64,000 nt of DNA from Sinotaia quadrata (Eukaryota; Mollusca; Gastropoda; Architaenioglossa; Viviparidae). The stretch's first letter is position 1, and each line of letters starts with the position of its first letter. The position numbers and the translations under genes were made by a program. Under the pieces are notes generated by a model. That model was not told where the DNA came from. It saw only the letters and a program-made list of their open reading frames with translations, and made no database searches. Below are positions 33,502 to 45,832 of this stretch, in pieces. The DNA lies in assembly GCA_028829895.1 (NCBI GenBank), contig CM054179.1:43816617-43880616 (forward strand). Direction: 5' to 3'.

Positions 33502-33516
33502 GAGCATTTATTGAAA
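33502..33516 (+). CDS. Micro-exon 4 (15 nt)
   Basis: GAGCATTTATTGAAA lies between ATCATTTCTTTTGCAG and GTAAGTATT. Phase 1-1, adding Ala-Phe-Ile-Glu between split codons (A+GA gives Arg). The borders are strong. It has no visible counterpart in the inverted copy. Confidence 0.5.
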
Positions 33517-34138
33517 GTAAGTATTTAATTACTTGTATTACAGTAATTAATAGTTATTAGATTAAATACGAGGACACTTGAAAATGACACGACATAACCG
33601 AATGACTGAAATTTTATCAATATTTTTCCGTCATACGATATATATGTTATTATATATTAGGTTATTACAGTTGAAACATTCGTAAAGTAATAATCGTCTT
33701 AGCTGATAGCAAATATTTATAATAATGTCATATACTTATGTATGCTTGTCCCCACCACCCGCTTTCCGACGAAAAGAAGCATGGCTAGTCAGATTTTCAC
33801 GCAGGGCCAGTATAGGTGTCAGAATCCACATGCAAAACACTATGAATATTTATCTAGCCGTTTTTATTCTGCATGAAGGGTTACCTTTACTTACGTGCTT
33901 GCGTGCAAGATTGCTTATGAAATGGTAAAGTGTGGACTGTAAAAAGCAATACAAGATAAAAAAAAAAGACAAGCCGAACTCGCCCTTTCAAAACAGTGAT
34001 AGACAAGTTAACGTAATGAAGATTATAATTTATTGCTTAATCAACAAGTGTATCAATGTTCTTACTCAGTAATTGTTTTATAATATATATACTAATTTAT
34101 GTCAACAACCTTACGTTCAATATATTTTGCTGTTGCAG

Positions 34139-34156
34139 GGCCTTCTTCACAACCTA
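34139..34156 (+). CDS. Micro-exon 5 (18 nt, duplicate of micro-exon 3)
   Basis: GGCCTTCTTCACAACCTA lies between TTTTGCTGTTGCAG and GTAAGTTTA, identical in exon and near splice sites to 22672-22689. Phase 1-1, Pro-Ser-Ser-Gln-Pro. Both copies are intact, so a transcript could include one, both or neither. Confidence 0.6.
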
Positions 34157-34396
34157 GTAAGTTTATTAATTATTATATTGAAAATAATCGAGTGTACATT
34201 AACATAATTACATTATTATTTATTGAGAATAATATAATGATAATATGCAAGCAATATGTATCTGTCTTTCAGTGTCAATATTAAGACATTTGCATGCAAC
34301 ATATGCACATACATACACATACACCAAATACCATCAATCAAACATATATACGCGCGATGGTTACAGTATACAAAATGAAAAACACGTACAACTATT

Positions 34397-34398
<2 letters not shown>

Positions 34399-34488
<90 letters not shown>
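34399..34488. repeat. (AT)n(GT)n compound microsatellite
   Basis: An AT run to about 34456, then a GT run. It replaces the TG/AG microsatellite present at the equivalent place in copy A. Confidence 0.95.
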
Positions 34489-34490
<2 letters not shown>

Positions 34491-34609
34491 ACTCGCCTAA
34501 TCGAAACCAAATGTTGTAATCATTAAAATTAATCATTGCAAATACTATTTGTAAGACGTTATTGTTAGGCAACTATTAAATAATATCTCCTTAATGTTTC
34601 CTCTTCTAG

Positions 34610-34677
34610 TTATGCTAGCACCGGAAATAGCGTTGTCCTCAAATTTACAACTATTTTTTGCAGTCGGTAAATTCTAA
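34610..34677 (+). CDS. Possible alternative last exon (copy B)
   Basis: After CTCTTCTAG the phase-1 frame runs 22 codons to TAA at 34675-34677, with AATAAA at 34677-34682. The frame is preserved against copy A with one Arg to Gly change near the end. Preservation could reflect recent duplication rather than selection. Confidence 0.4.
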
Positions 34678-34811
34678 ATAAACTTGGACCGTGATTCTAT
34701 TTATTTGCCTACCTCTGTAAGTTGTTTTCTAAGATCTAATCATCATCCGATTTATTATATTATGTTTTTGTGACCAACACGCCACATAGTTAATAAAAGA
34801 TTATTATTATT

Positions 34812-34866
34812 AATCTATCTATCTATCTATCTGTGTGTCTGTGTGTCTATCTATCTATCTATATAT
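34812..34866. repeat. Interrupted (TCTA)n
   Basis: Short TCTA runs broken by TCTGTGTG units, next to the LINE relic. Confidence 0.8.
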
Positions 34867-34869
34867 CAC

Positions 34870-35500
34870 TTAGTCTTGCCGACTGTTAGGGCATTACTGA
34901 TGACCTGACAACCAGCTTCTATTCAATTCTATTCGCTGATAATCTTACTGTATCACTCAGCTTCAGTTCTGTCCACTCTGACATGTTATCCTCCCATCTT
35001 TTCCTCTACCTCTCCTTCGCCCTCCTTGCCTGATAGTCTTGGCAAGCCTTGTTGATCGTGTGACATGCACATACCATTTTATTTTGCGTTGTTGTTCACA
35101 ATGACTAATAGCTCTTCATAGGGCAAAATGGCATGTTTAATTCTTCTTCTCACTTCGTCATTCGTAACATGATCTCTATAAGAAATGCCAAGCAACCTTC
35201 GAAAGCATCTCATTTCAGTAGCCTGTATCCTCCTTTCGAAAGGGTGAGGGTCCATGACTCACAGGTATATAAGAACACAGATACAACCAGGGACCGCATC
35301 AGTCTGATCTTTGAGCTGATTGAGGTGTTTCCAAACTGTCTTCAGCCTTGCCATTTCTGTTATTGTCAGCGCAGTCCTGGACAGTATTTCTTGTTTTGAT
35401 CCCTCTTTTGTCACAATGGTTCCTGAACACTTGAATGTATTAACTGTTGCCAGCTTCTGATCACCAATCATGATGTCAGTTCAGAATCCACTGGTGTATC
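34870..35500 (-). pseudogene. LINE reverse-transcriptase C-terminal fragment
   Basis: Minus-strand frames read IGDQKLATVNTFKCSGTIVT, then SRTALTITEMARLKTVW, then, in another frame, ATEMRCFRRLLGISYRDHVT and NDEVRRRI. These match the C-terminal region of jockey/RTE/CR1-type LINE reverse transcriptases (FKYLG ... CYRRMLGISYKDHVTNEEVR). It is a different LINE lineage from the endonuclease-bearing fragments here. Several frame breaks make it non-functional. It interrupts the homology between this locus and its inverted copy, so it inserted after that duplication or was lost there. Confidence 0.75.
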
Positions 35501-35529
35501 AATTAGGTCTTCTCGTCATTGATTCTCGT

Positions 35530-35745
35530 AATTAACAATCATTGGATAATAGGAAACAACCCACTCAGTTTCCATTACATCAGCAATCTAGAATATTCTT
35601 GCCTGGGGCTGTTTACTTCAATTCAGACACTTTCATAGATAATACCACAAGGAGTGAACAATGTCGGGTTACTCTGACAATTTAGCAATTTGTATAACAA
35701 TTAAATTTAAAAATAGGAAGGGGCAAATTTACTCTGTCAAAGTTC
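35530..35745 (+). repeat. Tail fragment of the dispersed repeat
   Basis: The sequence from ATTGGATAATAGGAAACAAC to AATTTACTCTGTCA matches 3770-3955 of the first copy, including GGCTGTTTACTTCAA and TCGGGTTACTCTGACAAT. Absent from the inverted copy. Confidence 0.65.
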
Positions 35746-36037
35746 TATTCTGACTTTGATTCTATCAGTTCATTCCTTTAAAGTTTAAACCATACATCTT
35801 GATTCCATTCCCAATGTTATAGTTTTCATATTTCCTTACCTTCAACGCATAAATTAACTTGCATGAATAATTATACAAGCAAATTTCATTATATTTAAGG
35901 AAATCTTTTATACCAGTAGAGTTTTGTGAGTATGAATGAGTTGTGTTTATTTGTCTCATGCACAAACCACTGTGCATTCCCTAAATGTGTAGGAAAAAGA
36001 ACTGCTGTTAAAGTACACATTTATACATTATTTTCAG

Positions 36038-36088
36038 GCTTTCTACCTCGCCCATCTCATTTTCCGAGGAATCCGGTCGACATTGGAG
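36038..36088 (+). CDS. Exon 6 (51 nt) of the micro-exon gene
   Basis: Bounded by ATTATTTTCAG and GTATGTG, 51 nt, phase 1-1. It encodes FLPRPSHFPRNPVDIG between split codons. The minus-strand copy at 48934-48984 has the same length, phase and the shared core RPSHFPRNPVD, with differences at both ends (TLH for FLP, L for I). This protein-level match between diverged copies is among the best evidence that the exon is real. Confidence 0.65.
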
Positions 36089-36268
36089 GTATGTGTATTA
36101 AGACAAAAACAGTGTGAATGGAAGTACAGTTGTATCATTATGACATTGTTATGAGTGGTCAAGGCATAATATGTTGTTAGTTTCATGTTGTTTTACCAAT
36201 ATCTATTTCTTCCTTACTATTCGAATTTGTGATCAGTAATTTTAAACAACATTTTTCGCACAGACATC

Positions 36269-36269
<1 letters not shown>

Positions 36270-36358
<89 letters not shown>
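36270..36358. repeat. (CA)n microsatellite
   Basis: About 44 uninterrupted CA units. The Cys/Val repeat frame on the minus strand is an artefact. Confidence 0.95.
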
Positions 36359-36360
<2 letters not shown>

Positions 36361-36929
36361 AATATTGCGCTAATATGAGAATGTGTCTAGTAATTAAGGT
36401 AGGTAAGTGCATTTGACTTGAATTTGGCATGTTGTGTGTTTAGTTGACTTGTTCAAGCTTCGTAGAAATTTATTGCATTGTTTTGAAGTAAATTTGTTTG
36501 AGGTGGAAATGTGAAATTTGTCTTTTCATTAAAAGGCGAAGAGCATTAGACTTACATATTTAAAGGAGATATTTATGATTGATGGCTATTAAGTTTATTA
36601 AATGTTGGGAAATAATTATTTTTAGTATAAATAAGTTATTATCGCCTTTACTGTGCTCGTGACTTTGGACTAGTGAAGAAACAATTTTGCAGCCATCTTA
36701 TATGTATGCCACATGAAACATTTTGACAAAACGGTTAATTGAAATAAAAAAGATATGAAACGTTCTCTCTCCATTTTGAATTTTATATGTTTATATGAGA
36801 ACTGTTAGAAATCAAAATATTATTGTTCTCAATGTGCATATCTTGTTTGTTTCCTTTCTGCACAAGAGCGTCAGATTCATTATCTAACAAACAATACATG
36901 GCATACTAAAGGGAGACTATTACATGTGA

Positions 36930-37080
36930 TATGGTAAAAGAAGTATATCACGTAAGTATAACTATATCTCGCCTGGCAAAAAGAAGAATATTTAAGTGTG
37001 GTATACTTATGTCTTTCTATGTATATCTAGCCACTTAAAAGAAGTATTTATATCTAGCCTGATAAAATACCATATTACGT
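36930..37080 (-). repeat. Minisatellite shared with the inverted copy
   Basis: Units of about 45-50 bp include ATATCTAGCC, AAAAGAAGTAT and AGTGTGGTATACTTA. An expanded, inverted version occupies about 47930-48360. Confidence 0.7.
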
Positions 37081-37869
37081 GTGTGTGACAGAGTAAAGGT
37101 GCCTGTCCTTTTTTTGGAGGTTTAATTATTATATTACGCCGCAATGTTAACTTGACCCGACCTTGGACATTGCGTGTGACATTTTTGTAATGCCAGAGCT
37201 AATAATAGCCTTAGGCGATGCCGAACTGTTGGGCTGCCGATGTAAACCAAACAGTTCTAGGAGAATGACTAATGTCTTGATACCTACTCATAACAAAATC
37301 AACCAATGGGAATGGACTGATAGTTATCTGTTGGAGGAATTGGTTGTTGTAGTAACTTTGAAATTTTGTTATATCACAGACCGGTCATAAAAGGCAATCG
37401 TTAGCTTAAGGTGAGTTAACTGACTGACTGAAAGAGAATAAACTTGGAAATATGTTATGCATTTCTTGCTATTGATTACTAATTGTGAAATTTAACTTAG
37501 AGATGTTTTATGCAATTGAACTATTATATCTACGTTTGTAACTCGATATATTTCATGTATAGTTTGCTAAACCGTGTGACATTGCTGCTAGTGGAAGTGA
37601 AGTTTGTAAATTTGATCATGTTATATATTAGGTTGTGAATTTTGATTGTGCTGTATTCTTATGCCACATGTGTTAATCGGTCTAATGAATATTATTGCAG
37701 GATTTGTAAGTTTGAGAATGTATGAGGGGAGACAGATGCATATAGATGATTTAGACCTGAAACTCTGAGTTGTTGTTAATTGGACTTTTGCAGAAAGAGC
37801 ATGCCTTTTTATTGCCTTTTGGGTTTTCGTCATCCTTGGTGGTAACCTGTTATCAATTTTAAATTGCAG

Positions 37870-37893
37870 TGACTACTTTACCAGACCACGTTG
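37870..37893 (+). CDS. Exon 7 (24 nt) of the micro-exon gene
   Basis: Bounded by TTTTAAATTGCAG and GTGTATG, 24 nt and phase 1-1. It encodes Thr-Thr-Leu-Pro-Asp-His-Val between split codons (G+TG gives Val, then G+GC gives Gly). The donor is weaker than the others and no counterpart was found in the inverted copy. Confidence 0.4.
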
Positions 37894-37971
37894 GTGTATG
37901 TATCTAACGTTGTTAATGAACTTATGAGCAAACGAGTTGCTGTAATTTGACTTCTGTGAATTCCTTTCCAG

Positions 37972-38024
37972 AGCCAATATGGCGGATAAATGTTTGCACT
38001 TTATCGTTCCTGATCGTGTCTTGA
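37972..38024 (+). CDS. Possible alternative last exon (weak)
   Basis: TTCCTTTCCAG precedes 53 nt open in phase 1 (PIWRINVCTLSFLIVS) and ended by TGA. The inverted copy near 47830 is similar in DNA but has a one-base indel that breaks this frame, which argues against coding. Confidence 0.15.
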
Positions 38025-38453
38025 GATCTTTTTTCCAAGTGTTAAGAGCAAGGACAACAGCAAAAGCGGCCAATTGTAACAGATTGTATAGTTTAGTGAT
38101 CTGTATTTGCTTTTGTTTAATTGCTTTGTTTTGTGAGTGCGGCCATAAATATTTAATAAATACTCAATAGTTTATTAAAATCCTAACTTGTAAGTGCTGA
38201 CTCGACTTTAACAGTATATATGTCACATTGCCTAAGATTGTTAAAATGTTTTAAAAGAAATTAGAGTAGTTTCAATGTGAATTTCAAAATCTAATTGGTT
38301 TAAAAATTAAATGATTACATTTACTTTTAATAAGAACCCTTACTTTATTATATTAGGTTTCTTTAATAGACAAAATTCTTTCAATTTTAAAATGAATAAT
38401 ACAATTATTTAATCGTTTAAAAGTAAGTGTCGCTCATTTTGTTTTTCTTATAG

Positions 38454-38519
38454 GCGATCCCAAGAGTCATATCTGTATCACAACATCGCAGCCAAAAATA
38501 GTTAAAAACGTTTTTCCAA
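38454..38519 (+). CDS. Exon 8 (66 nt) of the micro-exon gene
   Basis: Bounded by GTTTTTCTTATAG and GTGAGTATA, 66 nt, phase 1-1. It encodes DPKSHICITTSQPKIVKN followed by VFP. The minus-strand copy at 47295-47360 has the same length and phase and keeps DPKS, QPKIV and the terminal Pro, while the middle differs (FYSIKTA for HICITTS). Many of the differences change the amino acid, but no stop or frameshift has entered. Confidence 0.65.
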
Positions 38520-38774
38520 GTGAGTATATTATATACTGAGCTATGTCAGTCAGTTAAGGTAAATAAAATGATTTTATATAATCTATATAACTAATTTATA
38601 ATGTCATCGTAAGCATATGAAAAAAATATTTATGAAGTAAATGTATTTCTAACAGATTATATTTATGATGAAGCTGAAATATTTATGTCTTAAGGCGACA
38701 GAAGAGTTTTCAACAGAGTAATAATTTGTAAAATATTATTTTTTACCTGCACTTTATCATGTTTTCAGCTTCAG

Positions 38775-38821
38775 TACCCAGATATCCGCCTAAAAATAGA
38801 CCCGTAAGCCTGCAAAATTGA
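38775..38821 (+). CDS. Possible last exon (47 nt to stop)
   Basis: After CAGCTTCAG, phase 1 reads PRYPPKNRPVSLQN and stops at TGA (38819-38821). The minus-strand counterpart at 47003-47049 has the same 47-nt length and stop (PRYLPKTRPMRLQN). Here a GTAAG occurs inside the exon at 38804, which could be a donor, but the inverted copy has ATGAG there, so the read-through version is the conserved one. A second acceptor six bases upstream (TTTTCAG) is possible only in this copy. Confidence 0.55.
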
Positions 38822-39076
38822 CGGCATGAGATAATTGGATTAGTTAAGACAGGCACGAAAATTACTAATGTTGGTATGGATCAAAAGGTGTAGATCATAT
38901 AACCTATTTTTATTTTGAAGACTTTTGTATACATTAATCTCTTGCTGCCCGTATATTATGCCTCATAGTTATGAGAATGATATTTCGCTTTCATTACTTA
39001 ATTAAGCCACAACAAACCCCAGAAACCTCATGTTCCCAATGCAGGTTATAAGTACATGACGTGTGTTCTCTCTCTC

Positions 39077-39256
<180 letters not shown>

Positions 39257-39572
39257 ACATATTCCGTTATAGATCTCTGTTTTCCTCTCAAAATTTATTG
39301 TCTTCTAGATAATGTGATAAATGCACAAATGATCAGCACATCCAGTTCTTATTATCGGAACAGTTAGAAATTTGATTTCTCTAAATTAACATTAGAACTT
39401 TATTACTCGATTGTAAGTAATTTAAGAATTATTCCATTTAATGTCGTATGTTGTTGACTTTAGTGCCGTCGGAGATTTGTAAATAAACGATATGCTCTCT
39501 TTGAGAACAAACATTAATTAAAGGAAAATCAGCTTTTCAATATTTGATGACAATGTGCAATTTTCTTTTCAG

Positions 39573-39619
39573 ATGCAAACAATCCACTCGTACAGGACCC
39601 ACCAGAAAGACCAGTTTAA
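39573..39619 (+). CDS. Distal possible last exon (47 nt to stop)
   Basis: Bounded by AATTTTCTTTTCAG, this phase-1 frame reads ANNPLVQDPPERPV and ends TAA at 39617-39619. It can be joined directly from exon 8 (A+AT gives Asn). Its composition, rich in Pro, fits the other exons. Not found in the inverted copy, whose homology ends near 46740. Confidence 0.45.
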
Positions 39620-40087
39620 TTGCACCTGAAGAAATGATACAAATATATTAATATGACCAATATGTTTATATAATTAAATTCACAAAGAACATAGATTAAA
39701 CTATGCATTAACAGAAGCATACTTACAAATATGCCTTAATATTTATATATGTATGCACAAATACAAACAACAAACATTAACACACATACGTACACACACA
39801 TGAAATGGTCAATTGGTATCGGTTCAATTAATGTAGGGCAACATTACTGAAATAGATGAGAAAGGGCCTGTCTGAGGCTCAGGTAGTACCAACTTTATAT
39901 AACTAGTGACTGGAGTACTTAAGGTTATAATGACAACCTTTCGAAGGAAATTTATCTGGACTCGGTTACGCATGGAAAACTGTGTTATGTTAACTATATA
40001 TATTTTCGCATGTAGTAAGAAACTGCTATAGAGGAGAAATTAATGTCACGGAACCAACTTACAGCTCGAAGTGCTTGTTGTTATCAC
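39620..40087. other. Downstream sequence without a gene
   Basis: It would be 3' untranslated or intergenic sequence after the distal last exon. No canonical AATAAA close to the stop was noted. Confidence 0.4.
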
Positions 40088-40245
40088 TAATGAGTACAGG
40101 AAGATGGACTAATGTCAGCCACAACGTAATGAGTACAGGAAGATGGACCAAGTCAGCCACAACGTAATGAGTACAGGAAGATGGACCAAGTCAGCCACAA
40201 TGTAATGAGTACAGGAAGATGGACTAATGTCAGCCACAACGTAAC
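40088..40245 (+). repeat. Four tandem copies of a ~39-bp unit
   Basis: Units start AATGAGTACAGGAAGATGGA and continue with GTCAGCCACAACGTA. A diverged single relative with downstream sequence occurs at 43870-43970. Confidence 0.9.
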
Positions 40246-40374
40246 GATTGACACTGAACTGTTGATTATTTGTAAAAGAGTAGTGATCGTGTCCGAACTG
40301 TTTCAAAATATTTCAATGAAATCAAGGAGCTTAAAGGACACAAACAGACTGTCACTCTCTACCTGGAATCTTAT

Positions 40375-40830
40375 TCAGTTTACACATATTTTTTCTTCTG
40401 TTTCGATTGTTGTTATTATTCCATTAGCAATACACATATTTTAATTTTGTTTCGATTGTTATTTTTCCATTAGCAATACACATATTTTTATTCTGTTTCG
40501 ATTGTTGTTATCTTTCCATTATTAGCATTTCAGACCTTTTCATTCTGTTTCGATTGTTGTTATTTTTCAATAGCATTACAACTATTTTAATTATGTTTCA
40601 TTTGTTCTTATTTTTCCATTAGCATTAAACATACTTTATTCAGTTTCGATTGTTGTATTTTTTAATAAACATTAAACATATTTTTATTCTGTTTCGTTTA
40701 TTATTTTTCCGTGATCATTACACATATTTTAATTTTATTTCGATTGTTGTTATTTTTCCGTTAGCATTAGTCATACTTTAATTCTGTTTGGTTTGTTTTT
40801 GTTATTTTTCGATTAGCATCACACATATAT
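40375..40830 (+). repeat. About nine degenerate copies of a ~50-bp unit
   Basis: Units contain TGTTTCGATTGTTGTTATT, then TTCCATTAGCATTACACATA and TTTT. Divergence among the units is moderate. Confidence 0.85.
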
Positions 40831-41236
40831 GATATTCATTCCTTCAAAAAATTCAGTGTTTTAAAGAAGTTCCACATATTCACATTAAATACTTTCTAAA
40901 AACGTTGTGATCTGTTTGTGACTTAATCCTCTTCTATAATAAAATTGACAGTTTTAACAACAGCCATAACTTCTTTCATTTGTATACTTTTACTACACAG
41001 AACACTTCTTGAAGCAAAGTACAATGAATACATTTGAAATTATTTTGTGGTGTAGTGAGGCTATTCAATTTAGACTTCAGTAACCCAACAACACCAATGT
41101 TTGCGGGACACGTTGCAGGCATATCATCTGTGTGCTTACATGTACTTGTTTGCTTCAGTGTAGTGCAACGTTTTCTATGCACTCTTTTAGTCCTTGAAAT
41201 ATGTCACTTCCCGTTGTGGTATCCATCATTAATTAG

Positions 41237-42805
41237 TGTAACGTGCACCACTTGTTATTGGTTATGATTATTATTAGTAGTAATCATTAATAACTAATTA
41301 CAAGTGATGGAGATATCTTAATTTATGTTTATTAATAATTCTCCCAGAAAGCACCACTCATCTCTCACTAGGTGAATTATATGCGTGTAGTAAACGTCTT
41401 CTCTCTTCAACAACAATAAAAGAGACGTTTTACTGTCACAGACTATTTTCACAGGTGGAAATATTCTCACTAAAGGAGTAACAAAATCCATCTTTAATTA
41501 TATTTAACGAGACCCCATCCACCTCTACCACTCCAACACATGTTTAAATAAATTTAACAATAATTTTATTAAATCAACAAGCAAATATAAATATATACAA
41601 ATACAATGAGAAGGTTATTTCACATTAATATTCCATGAAACAACGTTCAAGCAATTCCAATACTTATTCAGTCTTATATCCTAACACTTAACTCAGCAGT
41701 CTTAAAGTATCGACATAAATCACAGGACTATTTTCATTATAGACGAAATGGAGCTTAAGAGTGATTTGATAATAGTTTGTCCATAACCTGTTGAATGACG
41801 TAAGCTGCAACAGTCCTTTACTACTTTCATAACAGTGTCACAAGTTTACTGTTCACAATAGAATAGTTCAATCTTCCACACGTCCTGCTAGGTACATTGT
41901 AGAATGTTCCAACACTGTAGATCCCTCAAGACTAATCTAGGTACACGTTCGCTGTATTAGCTTTTCGAGTAGACAATCGCAGTAATGAACTTCTAGCACT
42001 CCTTTTACTATAAAGTTCCACACTGGATTTGGACACACTTGCAAATGCACACAAACATCACACTTGACACACTCTTGGATGGAAACTTCTATAATCCATT
42101 ACAAGCATACAAAGATGAAAAGGAAAAAAAATTGCTTGCTCCTTTCTGAGAGCAACGCTAAATTCTAAGTTTAATCATCTCCATGCTCCATTCTTTCTTA
42201 CAATCATTTTCAACTTACAATTCCTGAAACAGTATCTATTAGCCTGATACATCTGTGCAGCATAATAAATAAAACATAATCAATTATGAATGTACTTCTG
42301 CTATAAACAATGTCATGTATTTAATAACATATTACATACAAGTATCATAATTCACATCTGTAGAAATAATAGTTTTTACACACAATACATCTTTACCATT
42401 AAATTACAAATATAATATATCAATAGCTAAGTGTATGAAAAATTTCTAAGTCCATTCTCTCTCAATCAATCAGTTAACTCACCATAAGCTAATGATCGTC
42501 TTTTCATGACTGGACTTGAGTTATTTCAAAACCAAAGTGATTATAATATAGAACTTCAGTCACTAACCATTCGCTAAATCATTATTTGAATACCTTAAAC
42601 TATTGGATAGCAAATGTTTCTCATCCACTCTGGCTGGTTTGGATTACATTAGCAAGTCCTAATATATTCTTTACCTGAATTATTTTAACTATTGTACTTA
42701 CAAAAATATCATGCACAGCACCTGAAGGTCATGTCACATTGAAAGTTAACAAATTATATAATAATAAAGTTTTAAAATAGGGACAGGTAAGTATATTCTG
42801 CTACA
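41237..42805 (+). mobile_element. Near-complete copy of the dispersed repeat
   Basis: It begins TGTAACGTGCACC and ends TATTCTGCTACA, matching the TGTGAC/GTCACA ends of the first copy with substitutions. Internal landmarks occur in the same order as at 668-3955: ACTAATTACAAGTGATGG, CACCACTCATCTCTCAC, CTCCAACACATG and a final AATAGGGACAGG. At about 1.57 kb it approximates full length. No protein is encoded. Confidence 0.6.
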
Positions 42806-43251
42806 TATACCCCTCCCTTTTGAGATGTTAACTTTCATGATAACATATGCTCTACTAGCAGTAAATTTTAAAAAATTCCCTGTCAACCACAATATGAAAA
42901 GAATAACTAATTCATATGAATAAAACATTTGTTGGCTTAATGACATATGAATAATTATTCATTCAACACAGATTTAAAAATAAGAGATTAATAACTGCAT
43001 ATGCCTCAATAATCACTGGACATTAAATATAAAGCAACACATGAATTTATCTCATTTTAAGTTGAAACATGACAAGTTTATGTCTCCACACTTAAAGAGA
43101 TATAGGCACAATTTATCAAGGAAACACTATGATTTTCCTTTGTTATAGGTTAGAAACATGATGTCTGCACACTCAAAGAAATATAGAAGCAAATCATATG
43201 CAAAAATCATTATTTCTTTTTGTTCTTATCATAGAAGAATACAACATACAT

Positions 43252-43253
<2 letters not shown>

Positions 43254-43341
<88 letters not shown>
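43254..43341. repeat. (GT)n(GA)n compound microsatellite
   Basis: About 13 GT and 29 GA units. Confidence 0.95.
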
Positions 43342-43374
43342 CATTGTAAACGAACTCTGGTTCAAATATATCTG

Positions 43375-43483
43375 GTACTTACAAAAAATATCATCTTGCG
43401 CAGTACCCGAAGGTCATGTCAACATTTAACAAATTATATAATAACAATTTATAAATACGGACAGGCAAATTTACACTCCCACA
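43375..43483 (+). repeat. Second tail of the dispersed repeat
   Basis: TACTTACAAAAAATATCAT through TTTACACTCCCACA repeats 42697-42805. A local duplication of the element tail is the simplest reading. Confidence 0.65.
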
Positions 43484-45334
43484 GGTGCTAAGTCAAACAA
43501 CTCTTCAGTTACGTTTAAACTGACATCCACACTCTGATAAACACTGCACAGTGCAGGGCATCAGGAACATAGGTACTATTAAAAATTATTCAAATTCGTG
43601 CTGAAGTTAAGTCTTTCATTGAAAGAGAACAGTGAGTAATGTTATAATTGACTGCTCGCAATATCTTTAGTTTTAAGTGCTGGTGATGAGAAAATAGGAA
43701 AGAATATATTTATTTTGTTCTTTTACATATTCTAAACTATTTTTTATTAACTTTCTGTTCATCGTTTCAATCTCGCGTATCTGTTAATGTAGCACATTTT
43801 GTTTGTTGTTGTAAATTGTAGTTTAATTTTATTCATGTGATAGGAGTGCATGGTGTCATCAATAATTATAATGAGCACATGAAGATTGACTGGAAGCAAG
43901 AACTTATCAATTGACTATTGATTGTTTTTGAAGGAGCAGTGATCATATCTGAACTGTTACAAAATATAATGTCTTGTTCTCTGTTCGTTTAAATATCTTT
44001 TTAAAAATCTGTTTCTCAGTCTATTTACTGAATGGGAGCATTGACTCATTTGACCAGAGGCATACCGATATATCGGCATAACAGCTGCTGATATATGTAT
44101 TTTATAACCAGTAGTTCATACTTTGTATCGGCACTTGTAGGTGTACTATATCTTTAGCTAGTAAATATTTGGTGAAGTATATGATTACTAAGTCACTACG
44201 AGGTACATATTGATGCTTAACGTAATAAAAAATATGAGCAAAATAAATAAGATTCTAAGAAGAGAGTGACATGATTTTAACTCATCCATGTCATTGAAAT
44301 ATTTTATTGATGACAACATGCACTCCCATTACATGAATAAAATTTCTTGCGCTATGAAGGTCCAATCATTCGAAACCTGCAATAGAAGGTCCCATCACAC
44401 GAATAAACCTTTCTATAGTATGATGGTGGTTCAGATCCTTTCCCTTAGATCTTTCTTTTCGTAATCACGCATGCAAAAAGAAATGCATGGACTACATTCT
44501 TTCCCATTCAGGTAAAGCTACACCCGGTATCTATGGCAACAGAGTAGATGCAGTAATAGGGTATCACCCAAGGAATTGTTAATATGTATATTAAATATAG
44601 GTGAAACCATGAAACACAAAGATCCCTTGATCTATATATTACATACAAGTGTGACAATCATAATGGAAGGTATAACCTCTTGTCAGTTATCTTCACTTCT
44701 TTCTCGGGGGGGGGGGGGGCACTCGCTTTAGTATTACATAACCATTGTAATAATACTCCCAATATGCTCTATTAATATTAATAATTAGTTATAGAGTAGA
44801 TTATAAACATTATAGAGTAGATAGCCTCTCCACCCTCACCCCTAAGTACGAAATCGACCTGGGCCGAAAGCAGTCTGAAAGCAAAATCTGTCATACAACC
44901 AACGTTAATTTGCTTTTCATGTGCCATGAACCCGGAATGTGCAGTCGTTTTTAACTGATGCACGAAGACCATATGATTTTCACGAGATCTTTCAGGACAT
45001 CTCTTTCATCACCGAAAATAGCACTTCTGCGTCATTGGTTATTAGAAAAGTAGATTTGAAAGAGTGCGAATATATATTTATATTTCTTTATATTAGTACG
45101 TATATTTCTCAAATGTTCTCATTTTCCTTATAAATTAATAATTTAGGAGGGATTTTTAATTTAGGACCAGATTGATGTACATTTATGTTGTGTCAAGCAT
45201 CTGTACATTTACATACTGTATACATGTTTGTGTGTTAGTGTTTGTATTTGTATTTGTATATACACATATAATGTAAAGGCATATTTGCAAAATATGCTGT
45301 TCATGCATGATTAATTCTATGCACTTTTGAATAT
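43484..45334. other. Intergenic DNA, no gene seen
   Basis: It contains a segment at 43870-43970 related to 40240-40320 (GTGATCATATCTGAACTGTT) and a G14 run at about 44706-44719. Otherwise plain AT-rich DNA. Confidence 0.5.
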
Positions 45335-45568
45335 ATGAAGACATGGATATTTTTTCTTGCAACTTATATTTATTATATTTATATCACTTCTTCAGGTGCA
45401 ATTAAACTCGTCGTTCTGGTGGGTCCCGGACGACTGGATTGTTTGGAGCTGAAAAACAATGAAACATTGTCATCATTGGTCAGCAGGATGATTATATATA
45501 TATTTTTTTTCATCAAAGAGAGCATATCGTTCATTTACAAAAATCTCAGACACCACCAAAGTCTATAA
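45335..45568 (+). CDS. Unrecognised 77-residue frame with signal-peptide-like start
   Basis: It starts MKTWIFFLATYIYYIYITSSG, a short basic start and a hydrophobic stretch that resembles a secretion signal, followed by AIKLVVLVGPGRLDCLELKN and a second hydrophobic patch near the end (MIIYIFFFI). An acceptor-like CTTCTTCAG lies inside the frame at about 45396. There is no known domain. AT-rich DNA often yields such hydrophobic frames, so coding is unproven. It lies between the micro-exon locus and its inverted copy, on the plus strand. Confidence 0.25.
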   Translation: MKTWIFFLATYIYYIYITSSGAIKLVVLVGPGRLDCLELKNNETLSSLVSRMIIYIFFFIKESISFIYKNLRHHQSL

Positions 45569-45771
45569 CATCCGATATTAAACGAATAATTCTTTAATTA
45601 CATAGCAATAATTAATACATTTATAATGTTCATAAAGACAAATAACATTTCGAACAGTTATGTAATAGTAATAAATTGATATTCTTATCATTTGTGCATT
45701 TTGTTTACAATAAATAGAAGACAATGAATTTTGAGTGGAATAGCTAGATATACATATAGTTAATTAAAGTT

Positions 45772-45773
45772 GT

Positions 45774-45832
<59 letters not shown>
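45772..45832. repeat. (GATA)n microsatellite
   Basis: About 14 GATA units. Confidence 0.95.

Larger units (their letters stand above)
34100..34790 (+). repeat. Duplicated exon-intron module, copy B
   Basis: Direct duplicate of 22640-23330, offset about 11.46 kb, with high identity outside the microsatellite. It carries a micro-exon identical to the one at 22672-22689 and the same possible last exon. Confidence 0.85.

Noticed and set aside
37701..37705. 5-nt unit GATTT between TTATTGCAG and GTAAG
   Set aside because: Its length is not a multiple of three and it would break the phase 1-1 pattern shared by the other exons; the AG and GT are probably coincidental.
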